Shown: positions 9,777 through 21,849 of the stretch, in pieces
Layout of the letters: every line of letters starts with the position of its first letter
Position numbering within the stretch: position 1 is the stretch's first letter
Source: Arthrinium phaeospermum
Taxonomy: Eukaryota > Ascomycota > Sordariomycetes > Amphisphaeriales > Apiosporaceae
NCBI GenBank assembly: GCA_006503535.1
Contig: QYRS01000007.1
Span: 2,728,001 to 2,792,000, forward strand
DNA length: 64,000 nucleotides
Direction: 5' to 3'
Notes under the pieces: model-generated
Databases searched by the model: none
Seen by the model: only the letters and a program-made list of their open reading frames with translations
Told to the model about the DNA's origin: nothing
Made by a program: the position numbers and the translations under genes

Positions 9777-12712
9777 TGATCGAGTGACAGAGTAAACGAA
9801 TTACAGTGATGGGGTATTTTCAATCTTGAAGATCTCGTGCTGCCCGAGCCTCTGCTTCTGATGTTGAGATGTACGAATTGGGGTTTGGATGTAGGTTTTA
9901 GTTTTGTGTAAGCCAGGCGTTGGTCAACCGGCATGCTCTGGTTTCGGAGTTCAGGTTGTAATAGGTGGCATGCACATATGCACATCTTGTCTTAAAGACA
10001 TACATGGACATTACGGTCAAATGTGTAGATAGGAAGATCAATCGACAAGTTCCAACAAACCTTTTCTGCTCTTTCAGCCTAAGAAGATGATGATGTTGAT
10101 GATGATGATGATGTGTGTGTGTACCATAGGTGATGATGCTTTCTGTCGGTGAAGACCCGCCTTCAACGGTCGCCAACAACATCCCACCACCACAAGCTGC
10201 GATGGTCTTTATATTTTCGGATAGCCCTGATTAGCAGGAAAGCTTTGGCCGGGGCCGAGTGACTCGGTTTGGGATTCGACAGGACCTTTATCTAATACCC
10301 GCCCGGAGCCACATGCAACCTCGCCATCGCATCCAGGGAAGGATCGTGGCAGAGCCCAGAAGATGATCAGTCCGCTTCCAGGCCACGCCTACGTGATCGC
10401 GGACTCGCTATTCAGAGCTGTCGTGCCGCTTTAGACTCCCTGCTGGACCGGCTTAAATGATACAGGAGTTCGAAATCATGCTTGCTCTCCTATGATGGGG
10501 CCTATGCCCTGCAGCGGAAGGTCCTTATACTCGGCCTCGTTAATCTTGTGTACCGGCTCGTAAGGGGTAAATCAGCGACTCAGCCTTCTTGTCCGGCGTA
10601 GGTGGCAAACTAGATGGATAGGTCCCAGCTGGCCAGTACAAAGCAACTCTCGGACTCGGATGCTGTAAGGTGGTGATCAGTACATGCTCAGCAACAGTGA
10701 TTCGGGTGGTCAGCCGGAATCCGGGGAGTCAGCCGAAACTCAAACAAACTTCTTTCAAAGTACAATAAAAAGAGAAGTTATCACTCACCTGCATGCCTGA
10801 AGACTCCTAGGGTTGTCAAAGCTAATATTCGACATCTCGGGCTATTGAATGGGTCGTCATCATCTTCGCCATAGAATGGCCTCTTGACCTCGTGACAGCT
10901 GACTACCTGGTGGTGCAACTGGTCGCTGAATGTGAGAAGGAACAGAATGTCAGTACTCGGTCGAATCCACCAAATCCTGCACGTGATGATTCACTTGGCA
11001 TTGAGATCAAGAATGATTCCACTCAATATTGCATGTCTTCCCGTGATGCAACACCGGAACTTGCTTACATAGGTTAGCTTTCTCGACCAGTCTTGAAGAA
11101 GGACTTCGAAATGGTCACATACGATATTGGGCTAGCAAAAGTGTACGACAGCAGCATTAGTTATGCTGCTTCCTTAGCGTATGTTGAGCATGGCTCGGTA
11201 GAAACCGAAAGTCTCTGTATTGGAGGCTGTTACAAGTAGCTGTGCGGCGCAAGAGTGTATGTCCAGTGGGACAATCTATCCGAAGACCTGACTTCGTTGA
11301 TACAGGACTCACGTTTCGTCTCGGAAAACATTTCATTCAAAGTACTGTGACTTTCTAGGCTGCAAGTCCTTTTGGTGATAGGATGATAGAACCTGTCCCG
11401 CCCCTTACGCCCCCTCACACTTCAAGGGACCGATTTTCGAATGTGGGGTTACTTGAAACGTCATCGCTGGTAATAAACCGGTTATAAAGTCAAATATGAG
11501 GTATTCTGTTTCTTTGTTGGGCGGGAATGGCTCCGGTCAGCTTGATGGTCACATCGGGACCGTTCCGAGGAGCTCAAGCTGCAAAGCATGACAAATACCG
11601 GGTACAAACTAGGGCCAACAGGTAAAGAAGATCCTTCACAAGTGCAATTTTCTGGGTGGCAAGATCTAAAGGTTTCTGAGCCTGCCCAAGTTCGCTGTAA
11701 CGTAAGAACGACACCAACTTTTGCAAAATAGAGGAGCGGACCGGCGCCAGGCCTTTATTCAAGCTGGCGGGATGTGTTGGAGCGGGACACGAGTTGCTCA
11801 GCAGACCGGCTATTCTACACGATGGACAGTTTACAGGTGTTTCACTGAGGAGAAATTAATAACATTTTGTCAGTAAGGTCATGGGATGTTGGCAGGTTTG
11901 TGACGGTAAAAATCCGCAACATGACTTTTGGGGAGTCGAAGACAGGCGTGCCCGTATTTGAGTGACGATGAGCAAAAATATTGCATTGGTCAGCTCAAAA
12001 GCAAAGGATACAAGTTGAATAAGCACAGATCGTCAGATTGTTTCAAGGACGAGACATGGTTACATTTCTCAATCGTCAATGACTGTTTTCCAACTTATTG
12101 GCAACTCCCTTCGGATGAGTACGAATGGAGAAGTAATCGTACAAGGGATAGCAAATTGCATTTGCATCTCAATTCCCCATTACGACAATCTTGAAAAGCT
12201 GCAAGGTATTATGCAGCTGTACAAACCTTGAAAAAAGTGCCAAAGAGCTGCTGAATCTATAAGGATTGGTTTAACGTCAACTTCTCCCCGTTACCAAAAC
12301 AGTGCCATCTTCTCGGCCTGCACCTATTCCTGAAGAAAACCACAAACAATCCCAGCCCAAATCTTTCCTCGCGATCTTCCTTTTTGATACACGCATTCCA
12401 CCATCCGAACACAAGATAACTCCAATCGATTGTCACATTGTGAAGCAAAAGTGAATTCATTCAATTTACTGCATCTTGCCCCACACAGGTTCACAGCTGC
12501 TTGCAGAAGGGGAAAAAGCGAAATCTCACTCTAGCAACATCTTGTGATCAGACCAAACCCTTCCTTCTCACGTGAAGAAGATTCATTCAGCCGTCTCCAG
12601 CATTCTCACTCCACCTTCCGTAATCAACAACTTCTGCACCTTCAACACAACTCTACTCACCTGACGCAACTTGAGAAAACCAAACACTCAACGTCAGAAC
12701 ACGCTCGCAACA
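9777..12712. other. Gene-poor region of about 2.9 kb
   Basis: The 3' flank of CMR1 has a GATGAT-rich microsatellite near 10087-10120, read on the opposite strand as ATC repeats. Beyond it I found no ORF with coding character, no tRNA (no A/B-box pair) and no transposon terminal repeats. The stretch ends in a CT/CA-rich leader just before the ATG at 12713. Confidence 0.55.
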
Positions 12713-13767
12713 ATGGACCACAACGCCGCAAATGACGGTGATGCCCTCCAGCAGCCCGACGCTGGTCAGCAAGCTGGTATCACGATGACGCCAGAGTTGT
12801 TCGAAGGTAAGTTCAACACTGCTCCCAAGTGATGGCCTTTCTGACTTGACACCTACCACTGATCATTCAAACAGGCATGGTATCAGAGTTTGCCCAACTC
12901 ACCGGCGACATCCACCAAGCCCGACAGCTTGCGAGAAAGACAGTCCTCAAACCTGTGCTGCAGAAGGCCGGAGTTCAAGACGTGACCGACATCATGGCAA
13001 ACTTGGAGCACGTTTTTGGAATGTGTGTTCAGCCTGTACACGGCAACAACCAGGCTTTTGAGGCCACGATCCAGACTCTTAAGCAAGAGAAACAGAAGAT
13101 GCAGACACGGATTGATATCCTGCAGAACGGACAGCTAAATCTCCACGACGACAACGAGGGTTTACAAAAACAGATCTTGGAACTTGTCAACGAGAACGAA
13201 AAGCTGGGGTCAGATGTGCGAGCTCTTCAGGCCGACAAAGGGCGTCTTCAGACCGTAAATCAAACCATTATGGCCGAGAATGAGGATCTTCGGAAAGAGA
13301 ATCAAGTTTTCCACGACGAGAATGACGACCTCAAGACCGACAATCAATTTCTTGCAGCCGAGAAGCAAGGCGTGCAGCAAGCAAATAACAAGTTGCAGAC
13401 CGAGAATGAGAGACTGAAATTTGAGAGAGATACTTTCAAGCAGGGGACGGTCCGTTCTCATCAGAAACTTGACGAAGACCATAGTGGACAGAGTCGTCAT
13501 TCGAACGGTCAAACTGCACCGAATTCGCGCGGAACTTCTATCATTTCCCGAGGGCGTGATATCGCATCGCCAATATCCGAAGCCCCACGAAGGTCCAAGA
13601 GGCTTAAGAAGGATCATCATGGCTTGGTATCTCTTACCTGGTCTAGAACCTCCCTGGCATCTCATAACGACTATGTTATGCCATATGACTTGGATGTTAT
13701 GCCAGATGACTTGATAGCTTCTGACAGCTCTGACTCCTCAGCCGGGGAAAATGGTTTCATTCCTTGA
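12713..13767 (+). CDS. Long coiled-coil protein of unknown function (328 aa)
   Basis: Two exons: 12713-12806 and 12875-13767. The donor is GTAAGT and the acceptor AAACAG. Splicing joins TPELFEG to MVSEFAQL in frame. From about residue 88 to 221 the protein is an almost uninterrupted run of about 19 heptads. Leu, Ile, Phe or Met sits at one core position and, unusually, Asn often sits at the other (ENEKLGS, ENEDLRK, ENDDLKT, DNQFLAA, ENERLKF). A basic patch follows (RRSKRLKKDHH, possible nuclear signal), then an acidic Ser/Asp tail. There is no bZIP basic region before the zipper, so it is not a classical bZIP factor. I do not recognise an orthologous family. Codon use is less GC-rich than in neighbouring conserved genes, which suggests an accessory gene. 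Confidence 0.75.
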
Positions 13768-16079
13768 CGACTAGAGAGCTCAGAGGTTAACAGTGTTCTG
13801 ATCGAACGATCTGGAAACCATCACGCCGTCAACTGTTCGCTTTACAGTCAATAGACATCCAATTCTGTAGGTGAACGAATGGCTTCGAACTATTAGAGTC
13901 ATGATGAAAACTGCTAACACGATGACAGCCAAGGATTGGAATGCAATACATCACGACGGCAGCGATGAGATGCGAGCAACACGAGAAGCCAGAAGTGGAA
14001 GATAGAAAACGGCAGTCAGAATGAAAAATACTTGGCTTTCTGGTTTGCTGTTACACAAGTTAGCTGATGAACTCGGGGTATGCAAGATGGTTCCCACAGA
14101 GTGGGACTGGGCTATTCTTTCGTGCACTGCGAGGCCTCTCGGTTCGCCCAGAACCAAGATGCTGAACTGGGGAAAGAATAAGAGGCAGCGAAGCTAGAAT
14201 TCCTCAATGCAATGATTTCGATTGGTATATTGGTAGTTGACCAAGCTGCGGGTGTGGCGTGATTGAGGTGTAACAGTGCCACGCGAGCCAGCGAACCACC
14301 CACGTGAGTGGCCCATCCCACGCGACATTTCACCAAGATAAATTGCAACTTTTGCCGCATGCTGGTCCTTTTCCAGAAGCTGACCGAGAAAATTGCCCAT
14401 ATTCGATGCAGGAGAGTCAGCAGCGTTTGTGTCGCTCGGAACGCAGTGGAACGTTCCACGGCCTGACTGCCTGCCGTGCTCCGGCATCTCGATCGCAAGT
14501 GTCGTGACCCGAAGTCACTTTCGCGGCTTCCAAACATATCAGGCAACTATCGCATCCCCTTCGCTAGTAGTGGACGCGGACGGAGCGGAGCGAGCCAGTA
14601 AGAGTAAAAGTCACATGCTCGTAACATGGATTTAACTCGCGAATACAAGACGAGGAGAGGCGGTAGAACAAGTAGGGCTAGATTCACTTTTTGGCCAGCA
14701 ACCAACGAACAAGCAAAAAAGGTTTGGCTGTTGCAGATTTCCCGCGCGGCGGCTTGGAAAGTTGAAACCCGACGTCCCAAGAAGGACCAACAAAATACGA
14801 AAAGCCGCCCAAAGACCAAAACCCAAAAACGTACCAATAGGCGAGAGGACCCTTATTCGCCAGGGAGAGGGTCGCCAACGAACGACGATAAACAATTGCC
14901 GATCAACGGTCGGAGGCATGATAGGGCGAAGTTTGCCGAACCCAGTCGGTGGCGGAGTTGGTTGCGGGAAGTTGGGGTTGGCTGGAGGCTGGCAGCGCTA
15001 CCCCTGGGATCCGGGCCTTGGATTTCGTCTGAAGTATAGCTCAAGAGACAGGGGCGCGCCTTCCTCCAGCGCGGGAAACCTTCGCCCCCAAAACGTCGAC
15101 GTCCCAACCGGCACCGCCCTTTAGCCAGGCCAAAAGACTTCAGGTAAGTTCAAAGAGAGCTTTTTGGTTTTTTTTCTCAATCATTAGGGCGGTGTTTCAA
15201 CTGGTCTATCAAGTTATGGCAGATTCGGTCTCATACCTTGCTAGCGAGGTAAGGGAAGTCGAAGAGAAACTGAGGGAGAGAGGAAGGGAGAAAGGGAGGT
15301 CGCCGTGGAGCGACTCATTCTCGCGACAGGCGGCGACTGATCAACAGAGAGCTACTACACTCGGAAGACCATCTATATCGTCATCGTCATCGTCATGGCA
15401 CATGAACGCACGATATGTCTTGGCCTCTTCGACATTAATCGAACCCGCCCCAGCATGACCATGCCGCTTCCCGTGGGGATCGTCATCGGGCCCTGCTGTG
15501 CAAGCCTGTAAGGACCGACGCAGGCGGCCGGTGAAACAACGGGCCCACTCCCAAGGCGTCACAGCATCGGACGGTGAAGTCATGGCCACTGCGCGCGGAA
15601 AAGCTTGTGTGTGTTCGTTCCTTCCTCTGGATCGGCGGGAAGCACTGAAGGCAGGCAGAGATCGCGCAGGGGTCTGCCCGTCGCTCACGGACGGCGCTGG
15701 TCGTCGTGGGCCTTGCCTGGAGAGGAAAGGGGCCGGGTCCCTCCATGTCCAATGACGACGCGCCGCCGGGTCGCTTGGATGGGGATTGGACGAGATGGGA
15801 AGTGGTGTAACGAGCTGCTATATATCGATCGGATCCGTCGTTTTCGGCAATCTGGTCTGGTTGGGGGAATCAAGATCTTGGATAAATCTTGCGAAGTCTC
15901 CTCTTCTGGCCTTTTCTTTTGTCCACTTATTTAAAGCATCGTATCGAAGCAGATGTGGCATGCGGAGTAAGCGATACCCACGAAACCAGCACCAGCAGCA
16001 GAACCGATACATCTACCTCGCCCCCATCACCAACGCCACCATAAACATCACCACCCCGCAGTCCCCGCGCGACCTCGTC
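13768..16079. other. Gene-poor region of about 2.3 kb, ending in the aquaporin promoter
   Basis: Several open frames exist on both strands (14112-14546 minus, 14626-15039 plus, 15341-15688 minus). None shows a domain or plausible exon structure. A CACGTG E-box core lies near 14300. A TATATATC motif near 15821 could serve the aquaporin gene through a leader of about 250 nt. Confidence 0.5.
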
Positions 16080-17059
16080 ATGTCCGGCTACCTGCCCAGC
16101 AGCAACCACCAAGGCGGCCACAAGCGGCTGCCCGAGCGCCCGGAGCCGAGCTTCTGGCAGAAGCTGGTCAACCGCCCGCCCTGGAAGCAGCACTTCGTCG
16201 CCACCCTCGGCGAGTTCGTCGGCACCTTCCAGTTCCTCTTCTTCGGCAACACCACCCACCTCATGATCATCAACCTGGCCGCCATCTCCCCCACCCCGAA
16301 GCTCCTGCAGGTTGTTTTTATCGGTTACGGTTACGGCTTCTCCCTTCTGGTCAACGTCTGGGCTTTCTATCGCATCAGCGGCGGCGCCTTTAATCCATCT
16401 GTACGTTTTCTGCCTCCTTATCGCTGTTTATCAGTGCACCATATCCCCCCTTTCCCTTTGGTGTCTCTTACTAACGTTAGGGACAACAGATCACGCTCGG
16501 CCTCTGCCTAGCCGGCAAGCTCCCCTGGATCCGCCTCTTCTTCTACGTGCCGGCGCAGCTGGTGGGCGGGATCCTGGCCGGCGCCCTGTGCAAGGCCCTG
16601 TTCCCCGGCGACTTTGCGGGCACCATCACCAAGCCGGCCCCGGGCGTCAACAACGCCCAGGCCCTCGTCGGCGAGATGTTCCTCACGGCCTTCCTCATGT
16701 TCACCATCCTCATGCTCGCGGGCGAGAAGTCGCGCACCAGCTTCGTGGCGCCCGTCGGGATCGGTCTGGCCTTGTTCGTGGGGCAGCTGGCAGGTAAGTG
16801 CCTTCATTCAACTAGGTATGGGGAATGAATCATGGCTAACGTGGTATGATTGATAGGCGTCTTCTTCACCGGCGGCTCGCTCAACCCCGCCCGCAGTCTC
16901 GGCAGCTCCGCGGCCGCCGCCCAGTTCCCCCACAACCATTGGATCTACTGGGCCGGTCCGACCATGGGGGCCATCTTGGCGGCCGCCTTCTTCCGGCTCC
17001 TTAAGGCGCTCGACTACGAGGAGGCCAACCCCGGCCAGGACGCAAAGTGCGAGGTCTAA
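16080..17059 (+). CDS. Aquaporin, MIP family (275 aa)
   Basis: Three exons: 16080-16400, 16490-16793 and 16857-17059. Introns 1 and 2 have donors GTACGT and GTAAGT. The reconstructed channel has six hydrophobic segments and two half-helix signatures: a variant NPS (about residues 105-107, followed by ITLG) and a canonical NPAR (about 218-221, in GGSLNPARSLGS). Intron 1 falls exactly after the NPS codons. The C-terminus (FFRLLKALDYEEANPGQ) is the usual fungal orthodox-aquaporin tail. No large loop insertion typical of Fps-like glycerol facilitators is visible, so water conduction is more likely than glycerol. The start is taken at MSGYLPSSNHQGG. In-frame ATGs upstream sit in leader-like sequence. 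Confidence 0.9.
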
Positions 17060-17385
17060 GTCGGTAGGGCCGGCGTCCACAGGTATCCTTTCTTTCTTTT
17101 TTTGTCTTTTCTTGGGACGGGTGGGGTTTGGGCGAAGGGTCATCCAACATACCCGCAGCGTGTTATCCCGGTGTCTACTTTGGAGTTTTGTGATTTACTG
17201 CTCATGACGTTGGTTGAGTTCACACTGTCTTTTCTGCTTTCCCGACCATTGATATCATTTGTTTTGCGACACTGGAAGAATGAGAGAGAGAGGGAGGGAG
17301 GTTTTGATGCAACATTATATATATCTTAAATCAGAAACTGAATGTAATGCATGTTAATCACTGCCTCGTTCTCCTGATAATCTTT
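17060..17385. other. Convergent intergenic spacer
   Basis: This 326-bp stretch lies between the aquaporin stop and the stop of the minus-strand PTH11-like gene. It contains T-rich tracts and a short GAGA repeat near 17280-17297. No gene is seen. Confidence 0.6.
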
Positions 17386-18835
17386 TCATTGGCGGTCGTA
17401 ACGGTTGTTGCTGTGGTCATTGCCGCCCCTCTCGCGCGGCGACGGGACCGGGTGCATCTCCACGGCGTACGACTGGTCGACCCGGATGTTGGTCTGGTCG
17501 TGCTGCGGCACGAGAATGCCCTTGTCGGATCCATCATCGTGCAACCGCTCCCAGTCGCCGCCGCCGTCGATATGGGCCTCGCTCTGACCCAGGTCGGTCG
17601 GGTTGACGAAGCGGCTCCGGATCCGGGACGACTTGGACTTGTTCTTGTTCCCGACGTTAGCCCCGCCGCTGCCGCCAATGGTCACGATGCCGCTGTTGTT
17701 TGGCTGGCGGCCGCCCGACAGCCCGCTGCTGTTTTTGCCGCCGCTGCCGCTTTTGCCGCTGCTGCCGGGGCCTTGGTGTTTGACCAGGATGAGGTACGCC
17801 CGCCGGATCGAGGGCAGCGAGGAGGCGAACAGGCCGATGCCCGTCTCGACGTTGGAGAAGAGCACCATGTAGCCGCAGTAGTACATCAGGTCGTTGGTCG
17901 GGTCGGCGTAGTGGGACAGGAACGGGGCGCGGGCGATGGTGGCGACCGAGGCGCTGCAGGTGGCACGGTTTGGTCAGTGGCGTGGAGAAAGTTGATTTAT
18001 CCCTTGCTAAATACGGACATTATGGGGAAGTAGAAGAATCAAACTTACATCGAGGCAATGGAAACAAGAGCAAACACTTCCAGCTTGGACGTCTTGGCCA
18101 TCTGCGTCTTCCACAGCATGATGCCGGGGAGCAGGGCGCATCCCGTATCCGTCAGGACGCTGGCCACAGTGACGGTCTGGCTGATGGCCACCATGACATC
18201 CTGGCCGCCGCACTTGGCCTTTCCCTCCGCGACGAGGGACGGCCGCCAGCTGGCCTCGACGGGCCGGCACAGCAGCAAGACGCCGAGGAAGCTGACGCAC
18301 CAGGCGGCCCAGGAGACGAAGATGAGGCCGTAGACGCAGGCCCGGAACGCGGTCATGGACGGCGGCAGGATCCGCAGCAGCGTCGTGCAGACGGACGTCT
18401 TGAGAACGACCATGCCCGACAGGTACACCAGGATCCAGAACAGGTACCACTTGGACGACTCGACGGTCAGCCAGGCGTTGAGGCCGGCGTTGCGGGTGCC
18501 CACGCCGACCTGGGCGCCGTGCAGGGTGAAGGCGGCATCGGCGATGAAGGTCAGCTGTTTTTGGGGGAGAGTCAGTGCCAGTCCAAGGTGCTTGCCAGGT
18601 TTATCATAATAATATGGGACGGGACGGCCGTTGGGAGGACGGATTAAAATGGCCAACGTACCAGAGTGAACACCACCATGGCATCGTCCAGCCCGAAGCT
18701 CTTCAATCGGAGGCGGACCCAGGTGCGGACCCCGACGGCGACGACGCCGAGCGCCGTGAAGAGGAAGGTCAGGGTGACCACGACCAGCGGGAGGCCGACC
18801 ACCGCCACCGAGCGAGCCTCTTCGGGGGCCGCCAT
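17386..18835 (-). CDS. PTH11-like seven-TM protein, fungal rhodopsin-type domain (415 aa)
   Basis: Three exons on the minus strand: 18835-18662, 18554-18049 and 17953-17386. Donors are GTACGT and GTAAGT, and acceptors are AACAG and TGCAG. The phases (0, then 2+1) are consistent. The product has a short extracellular N-terminus, seven hydrophobic segments, and the arrangement VRTWVRLRLKSFGLDDAMVV between TM1 and TM2, which is diagnostic of the fungal rhodopsin/SAT4/PTH11-like superfamily. Conserved Cys residues occur in the loops (VCTTLLRILPP, CRPVEASW, KCGGQD). The cytosolic tail is long, Gly/Ser/Asn-rich and then charged. Family members are putative GPCR-like sensors at the plasma membrane. 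The ligand is unknown. Confidence 0.87.
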
Positions 18836-19023
18836 GGCTCAATCGGATGGATGCTCTTCACACCGGTATACCTATGCAAACCAGTGGAATGAATCTTGAC
18901 CTTTTCTATCCGGGAAGAAAAGAACAAAACAGTGACAATGACAATGACAAGAGAGTAGCAGCGATATCTCCCAAGGCGGGTGCGACAAGAGCCAGTGCTT
19001 CACGATAGGTGCCATTCCACTTC

Positions 19024-19034
19024 TACATATATAA
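19024..19034 (-). promoter_or_regulatory. TATA box candidate for the PTH11-like gene
   Basis: Minus-strand GATTATATATG lies about 190 nt upstream of the start codon at 18835. Confidence 0.4.
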
Positions 19035-20212
19035 TCTGCCAGCTTCGAAGGTTTTTCCCCGGCGTGCTGAGCGATCGTTGCCCAATCTCCCCTTTGACAG
19101 GTTTCAAATTCTCCCCCCAAACCATAATGTCGTTAGGTAAACAGCGCCCATCGCGCCTAGGGTTTACTTCCTTCTCTGCCCACTTCCTGCTTTACAGTCG
19201 TATTCAGAATGATCAAGGTTGGCTCGCACGCTGGCCTAGCCGGGGGGGGGAATCTTTACGGCACAGGGGGAGACCCGGGAGAGGGAGATGGATGGGTTAT
19301 GCCGGCTTGGCGATCGGAGGGCGGGGGTCGGAGAGATGGGGCATCATTGCGAAAAGGGCAAATGACATTGCCGGGCCCCTGCGACGTCCACAACTTAGAA
19401 TTTGCCCCCCGTTACATAGCCTTTGGGGCCTTGCAACGGATTGATTGCATAGGTTAAGGATGGTCCTTGAAGAAGCGGTTTGGTGGTTGTATTTCAAAGA
19501 CACAAGGTGCCATTGGCTTCTCGGTTCGGTATACAGCACGTTGAAAACGAATTGGCAGTTTCTGCACCACTCCCAATAGCGTTTGACATACCACCCCCGA
19601 CCTTGTTGGCGCCGGCGAGTTCTTCGTGGGCGGTCAGTCGATGCCGATGGCGGGAGGAATTTAAGCGGTTCCGTCGTACCACGTTGGAACTTTTCGGAAC
19701 TTTCCTTAGAATGTCGCGAGGTCCGCCGACCGGCTCCCCGGGATAGAGAGGGGGGAGCCCGGCGCCTATGTATTTTGCGGCCAATTAGTGGCAGACATGC
19801 GACTTGTGTCTCTATGCCTTTTGCGGAAAAGTACCCCCCGACTTTGCCTAGCGGCGCAACATCACGATTCTTGGCCGGCGGTGCAAGTGATTTTTGTCCA
19901 GCGGAGAAACAAACGCACCTCTGGCCATCCCTGCTGTCTCCACATGGTCCCTGGGCCAGGAGTGGAGTGGTGCGGCACAGACAATGGATTCAGGAGATGA
20001 CAGCCAGATGGATGGGCACTCTGTAGATGGCGCGCTGCCACCATGCGGCCGAGGCATTCGCTATTCTGTGGGTGGAATGCCAACAGCTAAGCTGTGGGGG
20101 ACCAAGAAGTCGTATGTTCGCTCTCGATATATCTTCCTATGACCCTCCACACACACAGCCCCCCTTCTCGCTTATCTTCCTGCCACGTTTTCCAGGGTGT
20201 GATATGTTACAT
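19035..20212. other. Divergent intergenic region (PTH11-like / BAHD)
   Basis: This region lies between two divergently transcribed genes and presumably holds both upstream control regions. It has a G10 run at 19242-19251. No ORF with coding character and no RNA gene is seen. Confidence 0.5.
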
Positions 20213-20224
20213 TAATATATAAAC
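20213..20224 (+). promoter_or_regulatory. TATA box candidate for the BAHD acyltransferase gene
   Basis: The sequence taatatataaac is followed by a CT-rich initiator-like stretch, about 110 nt before the start codon at 20332. This is a typical spacing for a regulated fungal gene. Confidence 0.5.
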
Positions 20225-20331
20225 TCTACTCGCTTTCTCTCCTGTCTTATTTACCAAGTTGCCGGAAGAGGAAACCCATTCATCGAAAGTGCAACCCAAC
20301 ATAGCCCACGCACCACACAACAAGCACAACC

Positions 20332-21849
20332 ATGGCCAACAAGATCCCTTCGCGCGTCGTGCACGTCAAGCCGCACGAGGTGACGACCAGCAACCGCGGC
20401 AAGATCCGGGACAATGGCGACGAGGTCTTCCAGGTGTCCGACACGGGCCACCAGATCATCAGCATGTGGGTGAAGCTCGTCGACATCTTCGAGCTGCCGG
20501 CGGGCTCGGCGGACCAGGAGACCATCGTCGCCAACCTGGTCGCGGGCCTCGAGAAGGCGGTGGGGGACCACCCGGAGCTGACGGGCACCATGCACTTTGA
20601 CAACGAGGCCAAGCGCATCGTCATCAATCGGGCCGCCGGCGAGGGCGCGGGTTGCGGATCAGTGGCGCTGCACATCAAGGACGCCACGGCCGCCGAGGAC
20701 CAGATCCCGTCGTGGGCGTGGTACCACGCCCACGACTACCCGGTCCACCGGCTCGAGATCGAGCACCTGATCCCCGCCGAGGCCGCGGGGCACCCCATGC
20801 ACGTGGCCCCGGACCTGGACACGCCCGGCCCCGTCGTGGCGGCGTTCCAGGCCACCTTCATCAAGGGCGGCGTCATCATCGCCACCTCCGTCAGCCACCA
20901 GGTCGTCGACGGCCTCGGCTGGGACTCCTTCAACGCCACCTGGGCCGCCTACTCCAAAGCCGCCGCCACCGGCAAGCCCGCCAGCCTGGACACCAACATC
21001 CCGCCGCACGACTACTTCACGGCCAAGGCCAAGCCCAGCCCGGAGCGGTGGGAGGCCCTCCGCGGCAAGTACCCGACCATGAAGTACAACACGAGCCCGC
21101 CCCCGCCCCCGCCCGCCGATTTTGTCATGCCCGAGGTCAAGACGCGCGTGTTCCACTTCCCGCGCAGCAAGCTGGCCGCCCTCAAGGCCGAGTGCAGCCG
21201 GGGTCTGCCCCAGGGGTCCTACATTTCGAGCTACGACGCCGTGGCGGCGCTCTGGTGGCGCGCCATGCTGCGGGCCAAGAAGCCGACCCTCAACTTCAAG
21301 GACGACGACGACTCCAAGTGCGTCCACGCCGTCAACATGCGGAAACGGGCCGACCCGCCCCTGCCGCCGCGCTTCATCGGCACCGCCGTGGCGCTGCCGT
21401 GGTCCGAAATCGTGACGATCAAGCAGGCCATGGGACCCCGGGAAGAGGCCCTGCCGCTGCTGGCGCGGACAGTCCGCGGCAACACCGCGCTCGTCACGCC
21501 CGACTACATCGAGGGCCAGATGCAGTGGGCGGCCGGCGGGCCCGACCTGCGGTACAACGAGCTGAATATGTCGTGGATCATGGGCCGGGACTGCATGGGG
21601 TTCGGCTGGCACGACATGACGCCCTACCAGACGCACGACTACGGGTTCGGGCCGCCGACGGGCTTCCGCTGGCCGCAGATGGGCTTCGAAAGCTTCTTCT
21701 TCATGCTGCCGACCCGGGCGGGCCAGAAGGGGCTGGGGGACGACGAGGGGATCGAGGTCACGTTTGGGATCGAGGAGAGCTGTTTTCCGCGGTTGGAGAG
21801 GGATGAGGAGTTGTTGGGTTTTTGCGAGCAGAGGGGTTTGGGGTCTTGA
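20332..21849 (+). CDS. BAHD-type acyltransferase (505 aa)
   Basis: Intronless. It is a member of the transferase family that includes plant BAHD enzymes and fungal trichothecene 3-O-acetyltransferase. These enzymes move an acyl group from acyl-CoA to a hydroxyl or amine. The catalytic HxxxD motif is intact (H189-D193 in SVSHQVVDGLGW). The structural DFGWG-like motif is present as DYGFG (about 436-440). Both half-domains are present and separated by a Pro-rich linker (about 255-262). The length is slightly above the family average. There is no signal peptide, so it is probably cytosolic. No polyketide synthase, NRPS or terpene cyclase lies nearby, so the acceptor is unknown. It could be a detoxifying or a tailoring enzyme. 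Confidence 0.9.
   Translation: MANKIPSRVVHVKPHEVTTSNRGKIRDNGDEVFQVSDTGHQIISMWVKLVDIFELPAGSADQETIVANLVAGLEKAVGDHPELTGTMHFDNEAKRIVINRAAGEGAGCGSVALHIKDATAAEDQIPSWAWYHAHDYPVHRLEIEHLIPAEAAGHPMHVAPDLDTPGPVVAAFQATFIKGGVIIATSVSHQVVDGLGWDSFNATWAAYSKAAATGKPASLDTNIPPHDYFTAKAKPSPERWEALRGKYPTMKYNTSPPPPPPADFVMPEVKTRVFHFPRSKLAALKAECSRGLPQGSYISSYDAVAALWWRAMLRAKKPTLNFKDDDDSKCVHAVNMRKRADPPLPPRFIGTAVALPWSEIVTIKQAMGPREEALPLLARTVRGNTALVTPDYIEGQMQWAAGGPDLRYNELNMSWIMGRDCMGFGWHDMTPYQTHDYGFGPPTGFRWPQMGFESFFFMLPTRAGQKGLGDDEGIEVTFGIEESCFPRLERDEELLGFCEQRGLGS

Noticed and set aside
10440..10520. GTTCGAAATC looked like a tRNA B-box
   Set aside because: No pairing T-arm, no A-box at the right distance and no acceptor stem can be drawn.
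14632..15039. Overlapping open frames on both strands near 14.6-15.0 kb that hint at a membrane protein
   Set aside because: No start context, no intron signals and no recognisable motif. Hydrophobic stretches occur by chance in T-rich frames.
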